A DNA stretch of 33,931 bases from Kiritimatiellia bacterium (GTDB lineage Bacteria > Verrucomicrobiota > Kiritimatiellia > RFP12 > UBA1067), in the NCBI GenBank assembly GCA_017628165.1, contig JAGBZQ010000010.1, positions 1 to 33,931 on the forward strand, written 5' to 3'. The position numbers were made by a program, and so were the translations under genes. The notes below the pieces were generated by a model. The model saw only the letters and a list, made by a program, of their open reading frames with translations. It searched no databases and had not been told where the DNA came from. Positions 1 through 8,068 of this stretch are shown piece after piece (position 1 is the stretch's first letter; each line of letters opens with the position of its first letter).

Positions 1-1522
1 CTATCGTCGGCTCGTCAAGAACGTAGAGAACCCCCGTAAGCCCCGAACCAATCTGCGTGGCAAGGCGAATACGCTGCATTTCGCCTCCGGAAAGCGTGGA
101 CGACGGGCGATCAAGCGTCAGATATTCGAGCCCCACATCGATCAAAAACTGAAGCCGGCGGCGGATCTCCTTTAAGACCTCGCCAAGCCCTGCGAACGAC
201 GGATCATTCTCATCAAGCGTCTCGAAGAACCCAAGACATTCCGCAATGGGCATCGCCATCACTTCCACAATCGTCTTTCCGGCAACGCGCGCCGCACGAG
301 ACTCAGGCCTTAAGCGTGCTCCCGCGCACTCGGGACAGACCTTGAAGCTCTGATACGCCTCGTACTTTGCACGCGTCTCTTCGTCCTCGGCCTCATCAAG
401 ACGCTTTTGAAGAGTCGCAAGAACCCCTTCAAAGGGCTTATCCACGTTACGCCACGGAAGAGCGAGATCCTCCTTGAAACCGTGCATCAAATCACGCCTG
501 AACGATGCGGGCAAATCGCGGTATGGCGTATTTAAGTCCACATTGTTCTGCCTGGCAATCTCCTCCAGGAGGGCGTTGTAATACATTATCGCATTATGCC
601 CGGCGCGGCGCCACGGATGGATGCACTCCCTCAGCGGAAGCGTTTTGTCGGGCACCACCAGATCCTCGTCGAAGAAGTAAAGCTGCCCCAATCCCGAACA
701 GACGGGACACGCGCCAAACGGCGAATTGAACGAAAAGCTCCGGGGCCTGAGCTCGTCAAATGAAATCCCGCACTCCGGGCAGGCGTTTAGCTCCGAATAA
801 GCCTGAATTTCGCCCTTCTCGCCTAAAAACTCCACGTAAAGCGATCCTCCGCCCTCCTTGAGAGAAAGCTCCACAGAATCGGTAAGGCGCGTCCTGTCAC
901 ACGGAAGAACAAGACGATCAATAACAATTTCAATGTTATGCGCCTTCTTGCCGTCAATCTCAGCAACCTCCTCGATGAGCGAGACAACGCCATCCACGCG
1001 CACACGGGCAAAGCCCTTACGCTTAAGCTCCTGGAAGAGATTTTCGTGCCTCCCCTTCTTACCCTTTATTACGGGCGCGTAAACAACGGCTCTTCCCTCC
1101 CGCTTAAGAAGAGCGTCCACAATCTCCTCCGCGCTCTGGCGGCGGACGGCCCTCCCGCACTTCGGACAGTAGGGCACAGCCGCAGAGCCATAGAGAAGGC
1201 GCAGGTAATCGTGAATCTCCGTAACTGTAGCCACGATCGAGCGCGGGTTTCCGCTCGTCGTGCGCTGCTCGATAGAAATCGCGGGGCTTAAGCCCTCTAT
1301 CTTGTCGACCTTGGGCTTGGCAAGACGATCAAGAAACTGCCGCGCATAGGCGCTTAAGGATTCCACATAGCGCCGCTGACCCTCCGCATAGAGAGTATCA
1401 AACGCAAGCGATGATTTTCCACTTCCGGAAAGCCCGGTCACAACCGTAAGAGACGAACGCGGAATCGTTACATCGATTCCGCGCAAATTGTGCATCCTGG
1501 CATTTACGATTTCTATATCCAT
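1..1522 (-). CDS. uvrA: UvrA, excinuclease ABC subunit A (N-terminal half, cut by window edge)
   Basis: UvrA is the DNA-damage sensor of nucleotide excision repair: an ABC-type ATPase that loads UvrB on lesions. About 507 residues are visible; the family is usually 930-960, so the second ATPase half lies outside the window. The N-terminus has the family pattern NARMHNLRGID, then Walker A GLSGSGKSS (about residues 30-38), the RRYVESLSAYARQFL block, CPKC near 119-122, and the zinc-module cysteines CPEC and CPVC near 248-251 and 272-275. The ABC signature LSGGEMQRIRLATQIGSG starts near 475, and Walker B LDEPTI sits at the window edge. The ATG at 1522 is chosen because the protein then begins MDIEIVNAR, as expected for UvrA. 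It starts 6 nt after the rho stop with no clear Shine-Dalgarno site, so translation is probably coupled to rho. Identification is very secure. Confidence 0.97.
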   Translation of the reverse strand, partial: MDIEIVNARMHNLRGIDVTIPRSSLTVVTGLSGSGKSSLAFDTLYAEGQRRYVESLSAYARQFLDRLAKPKVDKIEGLSPAISIEQRTTSGNPRSIVATVTEIHDYLRLLYGSAAVPYCPKCGRAVRRQSAEEIVDALLKREGRAVVYAPVIKGKKGRHENLFQELKRKGFARVRVDGVVSLIEEVAEIDGKKAHNIEIVIDRLVLPCDRTRLTDSVELSLKEGGGSLYVEFLGEKGEIQAYSELNACPECGISFDELRPRSFSFNSPFGACPVCSGLGQLYFFDEDLVVPDKTLPLRECIHPWRRAGHNAIMYYNALLEEIARQNNVDLNTPYRDLPASFRRDLMHGFKEDLALPWRNVDKPFEGVLATLQKRLDEAEDEETRAKYEAYQSFKVCPECAGARLRPESRAARVAGKTIVEVMAMPIAECLGFFETLDENDPSFAGLGEVLKEIRRRLQFLIDVGLEYLTLDRPSSTLSGGEMQRIRLATQIGSGLTGVLYVLDEPTI

Positions 1523-1528
1523 GATGCA

Positions 1529-3067
1529 TCAGCCGTTTTTGGCGTCGAACGCCAGAATGAACTCTGGATTCGACTGCGTCTTCTTGAGACTCGTAAGAAT
1601 GCTCTTCATCGAAGACTCCGCGCCTGCCGGGGCAAGAATCCTGCGAATCGCCCATGTCTTCTCAAGCTCCATGGGCGCAAGGAGAAGATCCTCCTTTCTG
1701 GTGCCGGACTTCTCGATGTCCATCGCAGGGAAAATGCGCTTGTCGGCCAGCGAGCGGTCAAGGACAATCTCCATATTGCCCGTGCCCTTGAACTCTTCAA
1801 AGATCACTTCGTCCATGCGCGAGCCTGTATCCACAAGGCCGGTGGCAATAATTGTAAGCGATCCGCCGCGCTCAATGTTGCGAGCCGCACCGAAGAAGCG
1901 CTTGGGCCTGTGGAGCGCAAGCGCGTCCACGCCGCCCGTCAAAATCTTGCCGGAATGCGGCTGAACGGTATTGTAGGCGCGCGCCATACGCGTAATGGAG
2001 TCGAGAAGGATGATGACGTCGCGGCCGTTCTCCACCTGACGTTTGGACATTTCAATCACCATTTCCGCCACGTTTACGTGATGCTGGGGCTCTTCGTCAA
2101 ACGTAGAGGAAAGAACCATCGCCTTTGTGTTGCGCTGCATATCCGTCACTTCCTCAGGGCGTTCATCAATGAGAAGAATAATGAGCATCGCATCTGGATG
2201 GTTGGCGGAAATGGCGTTGGCCATCTTCTGGAGCAGAACCGTCTTTCCGACGCGCGGCGGAGCGATAATGAGACCGCGCTGACCAAAACCGATCGGCGTG
2301 AAAAGATCAATAACGCGCGTAGAATACTCCGTGGGCGCGGTTTCGAGAATGATACGGCGCGTAGGGAACGTGGGAATCAAATTCTCAAAGTGAATTACGC
2401 GCGCCGCCACAGACGGCTCCTTGCCGTTCACCGTGTTCACATTGCCGAGGCAGAAAAAGCGGTCGCGGTCGCGCGGATCGCGGATGGGACCTTCGATAAT
2501 ATCGCCCGTTCTCAAAGCATGGCGGCGGATCTGCTGCTGTGTCACAAACACATCCTCGGGGCACGCGAGGAAGTTGTTCTTGGCCGAACGGAGGAAGCCG
2601 TGGCCTTCGCGGACGATTTCAAGACAACCGCTCGCAAGAACGGCGCCGCCCTTGGCAAGATAACTGCGTATGGCGGCAAAGATAAGCTCATGCTTTCTAT
2701 ATGTGCCAAGCTCCTCGGGATCCGCCCCCGGCATCATGGAATCGACGATCTGCTGCGCCGGCCAAATCTGAATATCAGAAAGGCGATACTCGGGCAGATC
2801 GCTGTTGCGGTTAGGATTGTTAGGCACCTCCTGATTCTGAGCGCGCTGCCCCTGCGGCAGCGGAGCGTTAAGGAGGGGATTTACAGATTCCGAACCGTTT
2901 GCACCCCTGATAGGGGAATTATTCACCTTCTCCCGGCGCTGATGCTGATGGGGCTTGTGGAACTGCTTCTTGGGATTCTGCTGCCCAGCAGAATTTGCCG
3001 CGGGTGCATTCTGAACAAGGCGCTGAGCCTTCTGCGGCTGCGCAAATACATCTAATTCGTCTGCCAT
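1529..3067 (-). CDS. rho: Transcription termination factor Rho with a disordered N-terminal extension
   Basis: Rho is the hexameric RNA-dependent ATPase that terminates transcription. The 512-aa product is longer than E. coli Rho (419). Residues 1 to about 90 are Gln/Asn/Pro-rich with basic patches and look disordered. The RNA-binding region follows (about 105-230, including GDIIEGPIRDPRDRDRFFCL). The ATPase core has P-loop GQRGLIIAPPRVGKT at about 262-276, LLIDERPEEVTDM near 298-310, VIILLDSITRMARAYN near 351-366, and a C-terminal block with SGTRKEDLLL. The P-loop reads PPRVGKT where E. coli has PPKAGKT, a mild variant that keeps the GKT. The ATG at 3067 has an AGAGG site just upstream. The gene lies 20 nt after coaE and 6 nt before uvrA. 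Function is certain; the role of the extension is not. Confidence 0.97.
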   Translation of the reverse strand: MADELDVFAQPQKAQRLVQNAPAANSAGQQNPKKQFHKPHQHQRREKVNNSPIRGANGSESVNPLLNAPLPQGQRAQNQEVPNNPNRNSDLPEYRLSDIQIWPAQQIVDSMMPGADPEELGTYRKHELIFAAIRSYLAKGGAVLASGCLEIVREGHGFLRSAKNNFLACPEDVFVTQQQIRRHALRTGDIIEGPIRDPRDRDRFFCLGNVNTVNGKEPSVAARVIHFENLIPTFPTRRIILETAPTEYSTRVIDLFTPIGFGQRGLIIAPPRVGKTVLLQKMANAISANHPDAMLIILLIDERPEEVTDMQRNTKAMVLSSTFDEEPQHHVNVAEMVIEMSKRQVENGRDVIILLDSITRMARAYNTVQPHSGKILTGGVDALALHRPKRFFGAARNIERGGSLTIIATGLVDTGSRMDEVIFEEFKGTGNMEIVLDRSLADKRIFPAMDIEKSGTRKEDLLLAPMELEKTWAIRRILAPAGAESSMKSILTSLKKTQSNPEFILAFDAKNG

Positions 3068-3087
3068 ACGAACCTCTTTATCGTGTG

Positions 3088-3606
3088 TCAGGATCTTGAA
3101 GCGAGATATTGAACAAACTTGACGGCCTGAGCTTTCAAATTATCTTCAGTTGAATCGTTCAAGATCACATAATCGGATCTTCTGGCCTTCTCCTCAGCAT
3201 CCATCTGCGCTGCGAGACGGGCCAACGCCTCCTCATGGGTATAGCCGCGATTTGCGACCATTCGCTCAATTTGCTTTTCCCTTGAGGAGATAACGCACGC
3301 TATTATATCATAATCTTTCTCCCATTGCACCTCGAATAATAAAGGCACGACGGCAATTGTCGGGGAAGAGCCCCCGTCAATGGCTTCCATGAGAGCCTTA
3401 CGGACGATGGGATGAATGCGAGCTTCAAGCTTTTTGCGCTCTTCAGGATTGTTAAAGACAATCTTCCTGAGGCGCGCGCGCTCCTCCTCCGGAATCAGGG
3501 AATGAACGATATCATCGGCATCAATCGTTTTGACACCAAGCTCGTTCAAATAACGGCAAAGGAGGGATTTGCCAGAAGCAATCCCTCCCGTGAGACATAC
3601 TTTCAT
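3088..3606 (-). CDS. coaE: Dephospho-CoA kinase, short form
   Basis: CoaE phosphorylates the 3'-hydroxyl of dephospho-CoA, the last step of coenzyme A synthesis, in the cytoplasm. The P-loop is GGIASGKS (residues 7-14). It is followed by the family's DADD motif (29-32), an ARIHPIVRKAL segment, VPLLFE (87-92) and the lid-region motif AQMDAEEKARRSDYVI (133-148). At 172 aa it is about 30 residues shorter than typical CoaE (about 200). The missing stretch falls between DADDIVH and NNPEERKKL, where E. coli CoaE has an extra helical segment of roughly 25 residues; no frameshift is visible. AAAGG lies a few bases before the ATG. It starts 8 nt after the secretin gene stops and precedes rho by 20 nt. 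The family is secure; whether the short form is fully active is an inference from the intact motifs. Confidence 0.93.
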   Translation of the reverse strand: MKVCLTGGIASGKSLLCRYLNELGVKTIDADDIVHSLIPEEERARLRKIVFNNPEERKKLEARIHPIVRKALMEAIDGGSSPTIAVVPLLFEVQWEKDYDIIACVISSREKQIERMVANRGYTHEEALARLAAQMDAEEKARRSDYVILNDSTEDNLKAQAVKFVQYLASRS

Positions 3607-3614
3607 GATGCCTT

Positions 3615-6600
3615 TTATTTCTGCTCGGGTGCTGCCAAAACAGCGCCGTCATTCTTGGATCCATCACCGCTCGTGGAAACCACAACCTCGCGGCCATGAG
3701 GATCCACAAGACGCGTGGTCACGAAGATGAGAAGATTGCGCTTCGAGGACCACTCGGAGTGGCTGCGGAAGAAGCGTCCGAGGAAGGGAATATCGCCCAG
3801 GAACGGAACCTTGTCATCCATGGCCTTGCGCTGCTCGGTAATGAGACCGCCCATCACAATCGTAGCGCCAGGATACACATCCACCTTTGATTCGATTGAG
3901 CGGACATGGAAGAACGGCTGCTCCATCGGGGCGTCATAGTACGTCATGTTCTCTGCACCACTTGAGGAGAGGCTGTCAAGCGCAGATGTGGCAGAATTGA
4001 CGGCCTTCTCGGCAAACGCCTGCTTTACGCCCTTTTCAAGCTCCGTTCCGATGGTGCCCAGAATTCCGGTAAGACCCTCAAAAATCCCGCCGATTCCCTC
4101 GAAGCTCTGAAGCGAGCTGTTGCCCGTGAAAGGAATGCGCATACCGTAGTTCTTCCACGTAGGCTCGTCAACCACCTGTGCGTTGATATCAAGGCTGATG
4201 AGGCTGGAGCTTCCCTCGTTCATCGTGGGCGTAACATCAAGGATCACGCCAACTTCACGCATATCGAACTCGCCAGGCTCAACGATTGCAAGAATGGCGC
4301 TCTGGGAATTGCCGCCGTAATTGCCGCCGCCGGAAGAGCTGCTGGACTGGAGCTGGACATCATAATCCTTAGGATACCTATACTCCGTGACCACCTTGAT
4401 TACCGCCTGCTCGTTGGCGCGGGCAAGAACCTTCGGTGCAGAGAGAAGATCCGTATCGCTACGCTGCGAGAGCATGTGAAGAATCATCGAGAGATCGGCA
4501 TTGCCGAGGAAGGCATTGACGCGCATGAACTGATCGTTCGTGGAATAGCCCTCGCCGGAAATATGGTTGCCAAGCGTGGAGAGGTAGCGGTTGTTCATGC
4601 CATAGCCGGACTTGCCGTCCATCGCATTGATTCCAAGGTTTCCACCTTTACCCCTGACCCATGAAGCACCTGAAGTAGGCTGCTTCACATTTGCACCTAC
4701 GGTAGAGGAAGGCCCGGTGACGCCTGGCTTAACGAACTGATCCGGCGGGTTGTTGATGCCTGAACTACCATCACTTTCCACCCCAGAAGAATTTACGGAA
4801 GCATCCCACACGCCACGATTGAGATTGAGCGCGCGACCAATGTGCTTCCCGAGATTAAGGGAGTAGTCGCTGTTTAAAATCCACTCAAAGCCGAGCGAAT
4901 TGAGATCGTCCTGGGAGACTTCCACGAAACGCGTTTCGATCTCAATGAGCGTGGTACTGGCGTTGATGTCGTTGAGCGCATTCTGGATAAGGGCGATATT
5001 CTCCTGTGTATTCTTGACGTAGAGTCTGCCGAGAGTCTTCACATAAGCGATAGACGATCCGTCCGGCCAATCAACATCCATAAAGGAGAAGAATGTCTTG
5101 AGGCTCATCTCCTTGGCCGCGCTCTCGGAGTCGCTGCTGCCAGCGGCGAATCCGCCGTTCTTATCGGTGAGCCCCTGAACTTCCTCGGAGGCCTGCTGCA
5201 CACGCTCCTCGAAATTCGGTAGTACGGGGAAGTCACGCGAAACCATCTCGTCTGCGGAATCACGCTTGTCCATGATCATAATCATGGGACCCTTGATGAC
5301 GTACTTGTAGTCCACCGCTTCGCAAACGAGCTTGAGAGCGTCGGCAAAAGAAATCTTGATGGCGGAAAGCATGGGGATCTCGGGCACGCCAGTATCCTTG
5401 GCGGCACCGGCATCCACGGAGTCGTCAGCGGCGAAGCCGCCGCCAGCATCATCAGCTGTTTCTGCGGCTGCGGCAGACTTGACGTAATTCACCTTGCGCG
5501 GCTTGACGAAGAAGTTAAATCCGCGCTCATCCTCCTGCTTCTGCTGATCGTCAAGATCCTTACTGGCCTGACGGAAGAATTCAATGGCGTCATTGAGCGT
5601 GGCCGGCGGCTTGAAGGAGATGGACTGAAGCTCCATCTTCTGCATACGCATGAGAATATCCTGCTCGATCGTATACTCCGAATCTCCGACGCTGGGCTTC
5701 TTCGTGGTCTCGCTCACGTTTTCAACGGAACGGGCGGTAAGCGCGTAAGTGGGCCTCCAAGCCTCGTCCACATCGGCAATCATACCCTCACGCGTAGCCT
5801 TGCGCTCCTGCTTAAGGATAACGGCGCGCTTCTCGTGGATTTTCTTGCGAAGACGGATAGCCTCCTGATTGTGCTTGTCAGACTGAAGAACGAGATCGCA
5901 CTCGGCAAGCGCGCGGTCGAGATCGCGAACCGCGAGGAAATGCTGCGAACGCTTAAGATGCTTGGCGATCTTGGCACGTTCGGACTTGTAATCTTCGTCG
6001 TTGCGACGATGTGAAATCTCACTGTAATCAGTCTTGTTTGCGTCAGGATCGCCCTCGGCTACCCATGCCTCATACTGACGGCGAGCCTTCGGATGGCGAC
6101 GCTCAATGGCCTTCTGCATAAGCTTAAGAGCCTTTTCGCGCCTACCCGTCTGATCCTCCTGAATGGCCGCGCGGTACAAACCTTCCGCCACTCCGTCATC
6201 ACACTTCTTGCGCAGATACGCAAGCTGAGGAGCGGAATTCAGCAACCCCATCGCCTGCACGTAATACCTGACGGCGGCCTCATAATCCTCAGCAAGCATG
6301 CACTTGTCCGCTTCTTCGATCGTGCGCTCGGCCTGAATCTTGAATGTCTTAAAACGGAGTTCCTGCGCCGTACGGAGCTGAGCCATAAGCTTACGCTCCT
6401 CAGCCGAGAGATTTGACACCTCTTCTTTTGCGGCAAGCGCTTTCTCCGGCGCCGTACCACCTGCTGCAGGCTCTGCCTTTTCTTCCGTTGGAGAGTCAGA
6501 GGAAAGCTCATTGAGAAGATCAACTACCTCCTCGGCAAGATTATCCTCCTTAACCGGCTCTGCGGGAGCTTCCTTTACGGGCTCGGCATCAGCCTCTTTA

Positions 6601-6938
6601 ACCGGCTCCGCGGGTGCTTCCACAGGCACAACCTCCGCTTCCTTTACAGGCTCGGCGGGAGCTTCCTTTACGGGCTCGGCATCAGCCTCCTTAACCGGCT
6701 CCGCAGGAACATCCTCAGGCTCAGGCTCAGAGACCTTCTCCTCCTTCGCAGGAACCAGAGGAGCCGCCGCAGCCGGTTTTTCCGGCTCCGCAACCTTCTC
6801 CTCCTTGACAGGAGTCTTTTCCTCAAGCCCTTCTAAAAGAGCTTCGAGGTCATCCTGCGCAACGGCATTATAACCAGCCACAACGGCTACAGCCGCTGCG
6901 CCTATGGCAAAAAAGTTCCTTAAGGTCGTCATATTCAA
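3615..6938 (-). CDS. Secretin of a type IV pilus/type II secretion-like machine (Amuc_1098-like)
   Basis: This protein should form the outer-membrane gated ring through which a pilus or secreted substrate passes. The 1107-aa product has a signal peptide (about 1-28, hydrophobic AAAVAVVAG, possible cleavage after AVA). A Glu/Pro/Lys-rich region with six AEPVKE copies follows (about 79-131), then a helical TPR-like region (about 170-370). N-domain-like segments lie near 510-560 (ISFADALKLVCEAVDYKYVI) and 610-650. The secretin beta domain starts at about 660 (IEIETRFVEVS) and ends with VPFLGDIPFLGRFF (about 1038-1051) and NLLIFVTTRLVDP (about 1070-1082), the classical secretin C-terminal signature. 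Start choice: a TTG at 6938 lies 7 nt after AAGGAGA, while the in-frame ATG at 6932 lies 13 nt away. Position after the PilP-like gene matches pilQ or gspD. PilQ and GspD labels are both possible, so no symbol is given. Confidence 0.92.
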   Translation of the reverse strand: MNMTTLRNFFAIGAAAVAVVAGYNAVAQDDLEALLEGLEEKTPVKEEKVAEPEKPAAAAPLVPAKEEKVSEPEPEDVPAEPVKEADAEPVKEAPAEPVKEAEVVPVEAPAEPVKEADAEPVKEAPAEPVKEDNLAEEVVDLLNELSSDSPTEEKAEPAAGGTAPEKALAAKEEVSNLSAEERKLMAQLRTAQELRFKTFKIQAERTIEEADKCMLAEDYEAAVRYYVQAMGLLNSAPQLAYLRKKCDDGVAEGLYRAAIQEDQTGRREKALKLMQKAIERRHPKARRQYEAWVAEGDPDANKTDYSEISHRRNDEDYKSERAKIAKHLKRSQHFLAVRDLDRALAECDLVLQSDKHNQEAIRLRKKIHEKRAVILKQERKATREGMIADVDEAWRPTYALTARSVENVSETTKKPSVGDSEYTIEQDILMRMQKMELQSISFKPPATLNDAIEFFRQASKDLDDQQKQEDERGFNFFVKPRKVNYVKSAAAAETADDAGGGFAADDSVDAGAAKDTGVPEIPMLSAIKISFADALKLVCEAVDYKYVIKGPMIMIMDKRDSADEMVSRDFPVLPNFEERVQQASEEVQGLTDKNGGFAAGSSDSESAAKEMSLKTFFSFMDVDWPDGSSIAYVKTLGRLYVKNTQENIALIQNALNDINASTTLIEIETRFVEVSQDDLNSLGFEWILNSDYSLNLGKHIGRALNLNRGVWDASVNSSGVESDGSSGINNPPDQFVKPGVTGPSSTVGANVKQPTSGASWVRGKGGNLGINAMDGKSGYGMNNRYLSTLGNHISGEGYSTNDQFMRVNAFLGNADLSMILHMLSQRSDTDLLSAPKVLARANEQAVIKVVTEYRYPKDYDVQLQSSSSSGGGNYGGNSQSAILAIVEPGEFDMREVGVILDVTPTMNEGSSSLISLDINAQVVDEPTWKNYGMRIPFTGNSSLQSFEGIGGIFEGLTGILGTIGTELEKGVKQAFAEKAVNSATSALDSLSSSGAENMTYYDAPMEQPFFHVRSIESKVDVYPGATIVMGGLITEQRKAMDDKVPFLGDIPFLGRFFRSHSEWSSKRNLLIFVTTRLVDPHGREVVVSTSGDGSKNDGAVLAAPEQK
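6546..6704 (-). repeat. AEPVKE-coding repeat tract in the secretin gene
   Basis: Six copies of AEPVKE, spaced by EA, ADA or AP and interrupted by one degenerate unit (VVPVEAP), occupy about residues 79-131 of the secretin. At the DNA level a unit beginning at 6562 is repeated almost exactly from 6655, a 93-nt (31-codon) period with under two full copies. This is an in-frame tandem duplication that could expand or contract without breaking the gene. The peptide is acidic and proline-rich and probably extended, like a flexible periplasmic spacer between the signal peptide and the TPR region. Confidence 0.8.
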
Positions 6939-6945
6939 AACAATT

Positions 6946-6951
6946 CTCCTT
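6946..6951 (-). promoter_or_regulatory. Shine-Dalgarno site deciding the secretin start
   Basis: AAGGAG reads on the minus strand at 6951-6946. It is 7 nt from the TTG at 6938 (counting from the following A) and 13 nt from the ATG at 6932. Spacing favours the TTG as the start, although the ATG cannot be excluded. Both starts leave the signal peptide intact. Confidence 0.65.
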
Positions 6952-6967
6952 GGATATTATCAAATAT

Positions 6968-6996
6968 ATTATACCTTATTTCCGATTACGGTTCAA
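6968..6996 (-). promoter_or_regulatory. Sigma-70-type promoter in front of the secretin gene
   Basis: On the minus strand TTGAAC (6996-6991) is followed after exactly 17 bases by a perfect TATAAT (6973-6968), in an AT-rich gap within otherwise GC-richer coding sequence. The -35 matches TTGACA at its first four positions and overlaps the last codons of the PilP-like gene. Transcription would begin near 6961, about 10 nt before the Shine-Dalgarno site. This would let the secretin, coaE, rho and uvrA be expressed without the upstream pilus genes. It is a motif-based call only. Confidence 0.55.
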
Positions 6997-8068
6997 GTAC
7001 GTCTATAACACGCTCGCGAAGGGTTCTGAGATTCTTAACCTTCACAACACCCCGCTTGCCGTCTTTTTTAACCTCCAGCGTCTTAAATTCCGTATCGAGA
7101 ACTTTAAACGTTTCGCCTTCAGCCACCTTGAATTCAAGCGTCTTGCCGCGATTGAACACCACCTTTGCGCGGACATCGGTGGGGGTCGGGGATTTATCGA
7201 TTACAAGTGCAATGCGCTTGCCGTCTCGTGCGCGCTCCACAATGACCTCGTCGAGCGTGACCGTAATCGCCATTTCCATGCCAGGCCTGACGACCTTCTT
7301 GGATTTCGCCACGAACGATCTCACCACAAAGCCCGTATCGCCGATCTGCTCACCCTCGAACGCGCGATAATTGCCATGCCCCAACTCGGCCTCCTTGCCG
7401 GGCATCTTGAATTGGAAGCGAAGCTTCCCGTTGATCTTCTCCTTCTTGATGAACTTAAGGAGCGTATACTCCTGCTCAAAGGGCGCCTCAAGAGAAAGGA
7501 AGTCTATGTAATCAGGATGCGAAGAAGAATCGGAAGGTGAAGTCTTGGCCGTAAACTCCTCCGTGTTGGTAAAGCCGTCGCCGTCCTTGTCGGCATCTGC
7601 ATCCGCCACTAAAGGATCAAGCCCATGCTGCTTCTCGTAGTCGTCAAGAAGCCCGTCCCCGTCAGTATCGAGAACCACCTTGATTTCCTTCTCCTGCATT
7701 TCGCCGCAGAAACGGCACTTCTTGTCCGTAAACGGAATCGGCTTCCCGCATCCGGGCTTGTCGGAGCCTTCGGGGGTAGAGCAGGAAACGCGCATTTCGG
7801 ATGCGAGGAAACTCTTGGCGTCTGCCGGCACCTCGGCGAGAGCGGCACTCTCGACGGCACGCCCGAAAATCTCCTTGGCGGGAGCCAGATCAAATTCCTC
7901 CCCGGCAGTTTTTACAGCTCCGGAATATCCGCCGAAAAATTCATCCTCTTCCCCGGAGACAAGCACGAACTTCACGACTACGACAGCCGCCACGGCCGCG
8001 AATCCCGCAAAAGCCACGAGCTTATGCCACTGCTCCTTCAGAAAATCACCATCACCGCGCGCGCTCAT
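6986..8068 (-). CDS. Inner-membrane-anchored PilP-position protein with Cys cluster and calcium-type loops (Amuc_1099-like)
   Basis: The 360-aa product occupies the place of PilP/GspC between the PilO-like gene and the secretin, and probably links the inner-membrane complex to the secretin in the periplasm. It has a short cytoplasmic start and one membrane helix (about 17-37). Four cysteines at 96, 107, 118 and 121 (ending CRFCG) resemble a zinc ribbon. Two acidic loops, DTDGDG (134-139) and DADADKDGDG (156-165, followed by FTNTEEF), resemble thrombospondin type 3 calcium sites. The C-terminal 150 residues are beta-rich and end VKNLRTLRERVIDVLEP, plausibly the PilP/GspC-like beta domain. The ATG overlaps the previous stop by 4 nt (ATGA) and has AAGGAGG 7 nt upstream. 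The family name is inferred from synteny and topology; the metal sites are only motif readings. Confidence 0.72.
   Translation of the reverse strand: MSARGDGDFLKEQWHKLVAFAGFAAVAAVVVVKFVLVSGEEDEFFGGYSGAVKTAGEEFDLAPAKEIFGRAVESAALAEVPADAKSFLASEMRVSCSTPEGSDKPGCGKPIPFTDKKCRFCGEMQEKEIKVVLDTDGDGLLDDYEKQHGLDPLVADADADKDGDGFTNTEEFTAKTSPSDSSSHPDYIDFLSLEAPFEQEYTLLKFIKKEKINGKLRFQFKMPGKEAELGHGNYRAFEGEQIGDTGFVVRSFVAKSKKVVRPGMEMAITVTLDEVIVERARDGKRIALVIDKSPTPTDVRAKVVFNRGKTLEFKVAEGETFKVLDTEFKTLEVKKDGKRGVVKVKNLRTLRERVIDVLEP

Noticed and set aside
823..1011. Short minus-strand frame, and a 74-codon plus-strand frame at 505-729, inside uvrA
   Set aside because: Both lie inside the uvrA reading frame, which carries the zinc-finger and ABC motifs through these positions.
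1490..3055. A 521-codon open frame on the plus strand opposite rho
   Set aside because: Rho is unmistakable on the other strand; the antisense product has many Arg and His residues and no motif.
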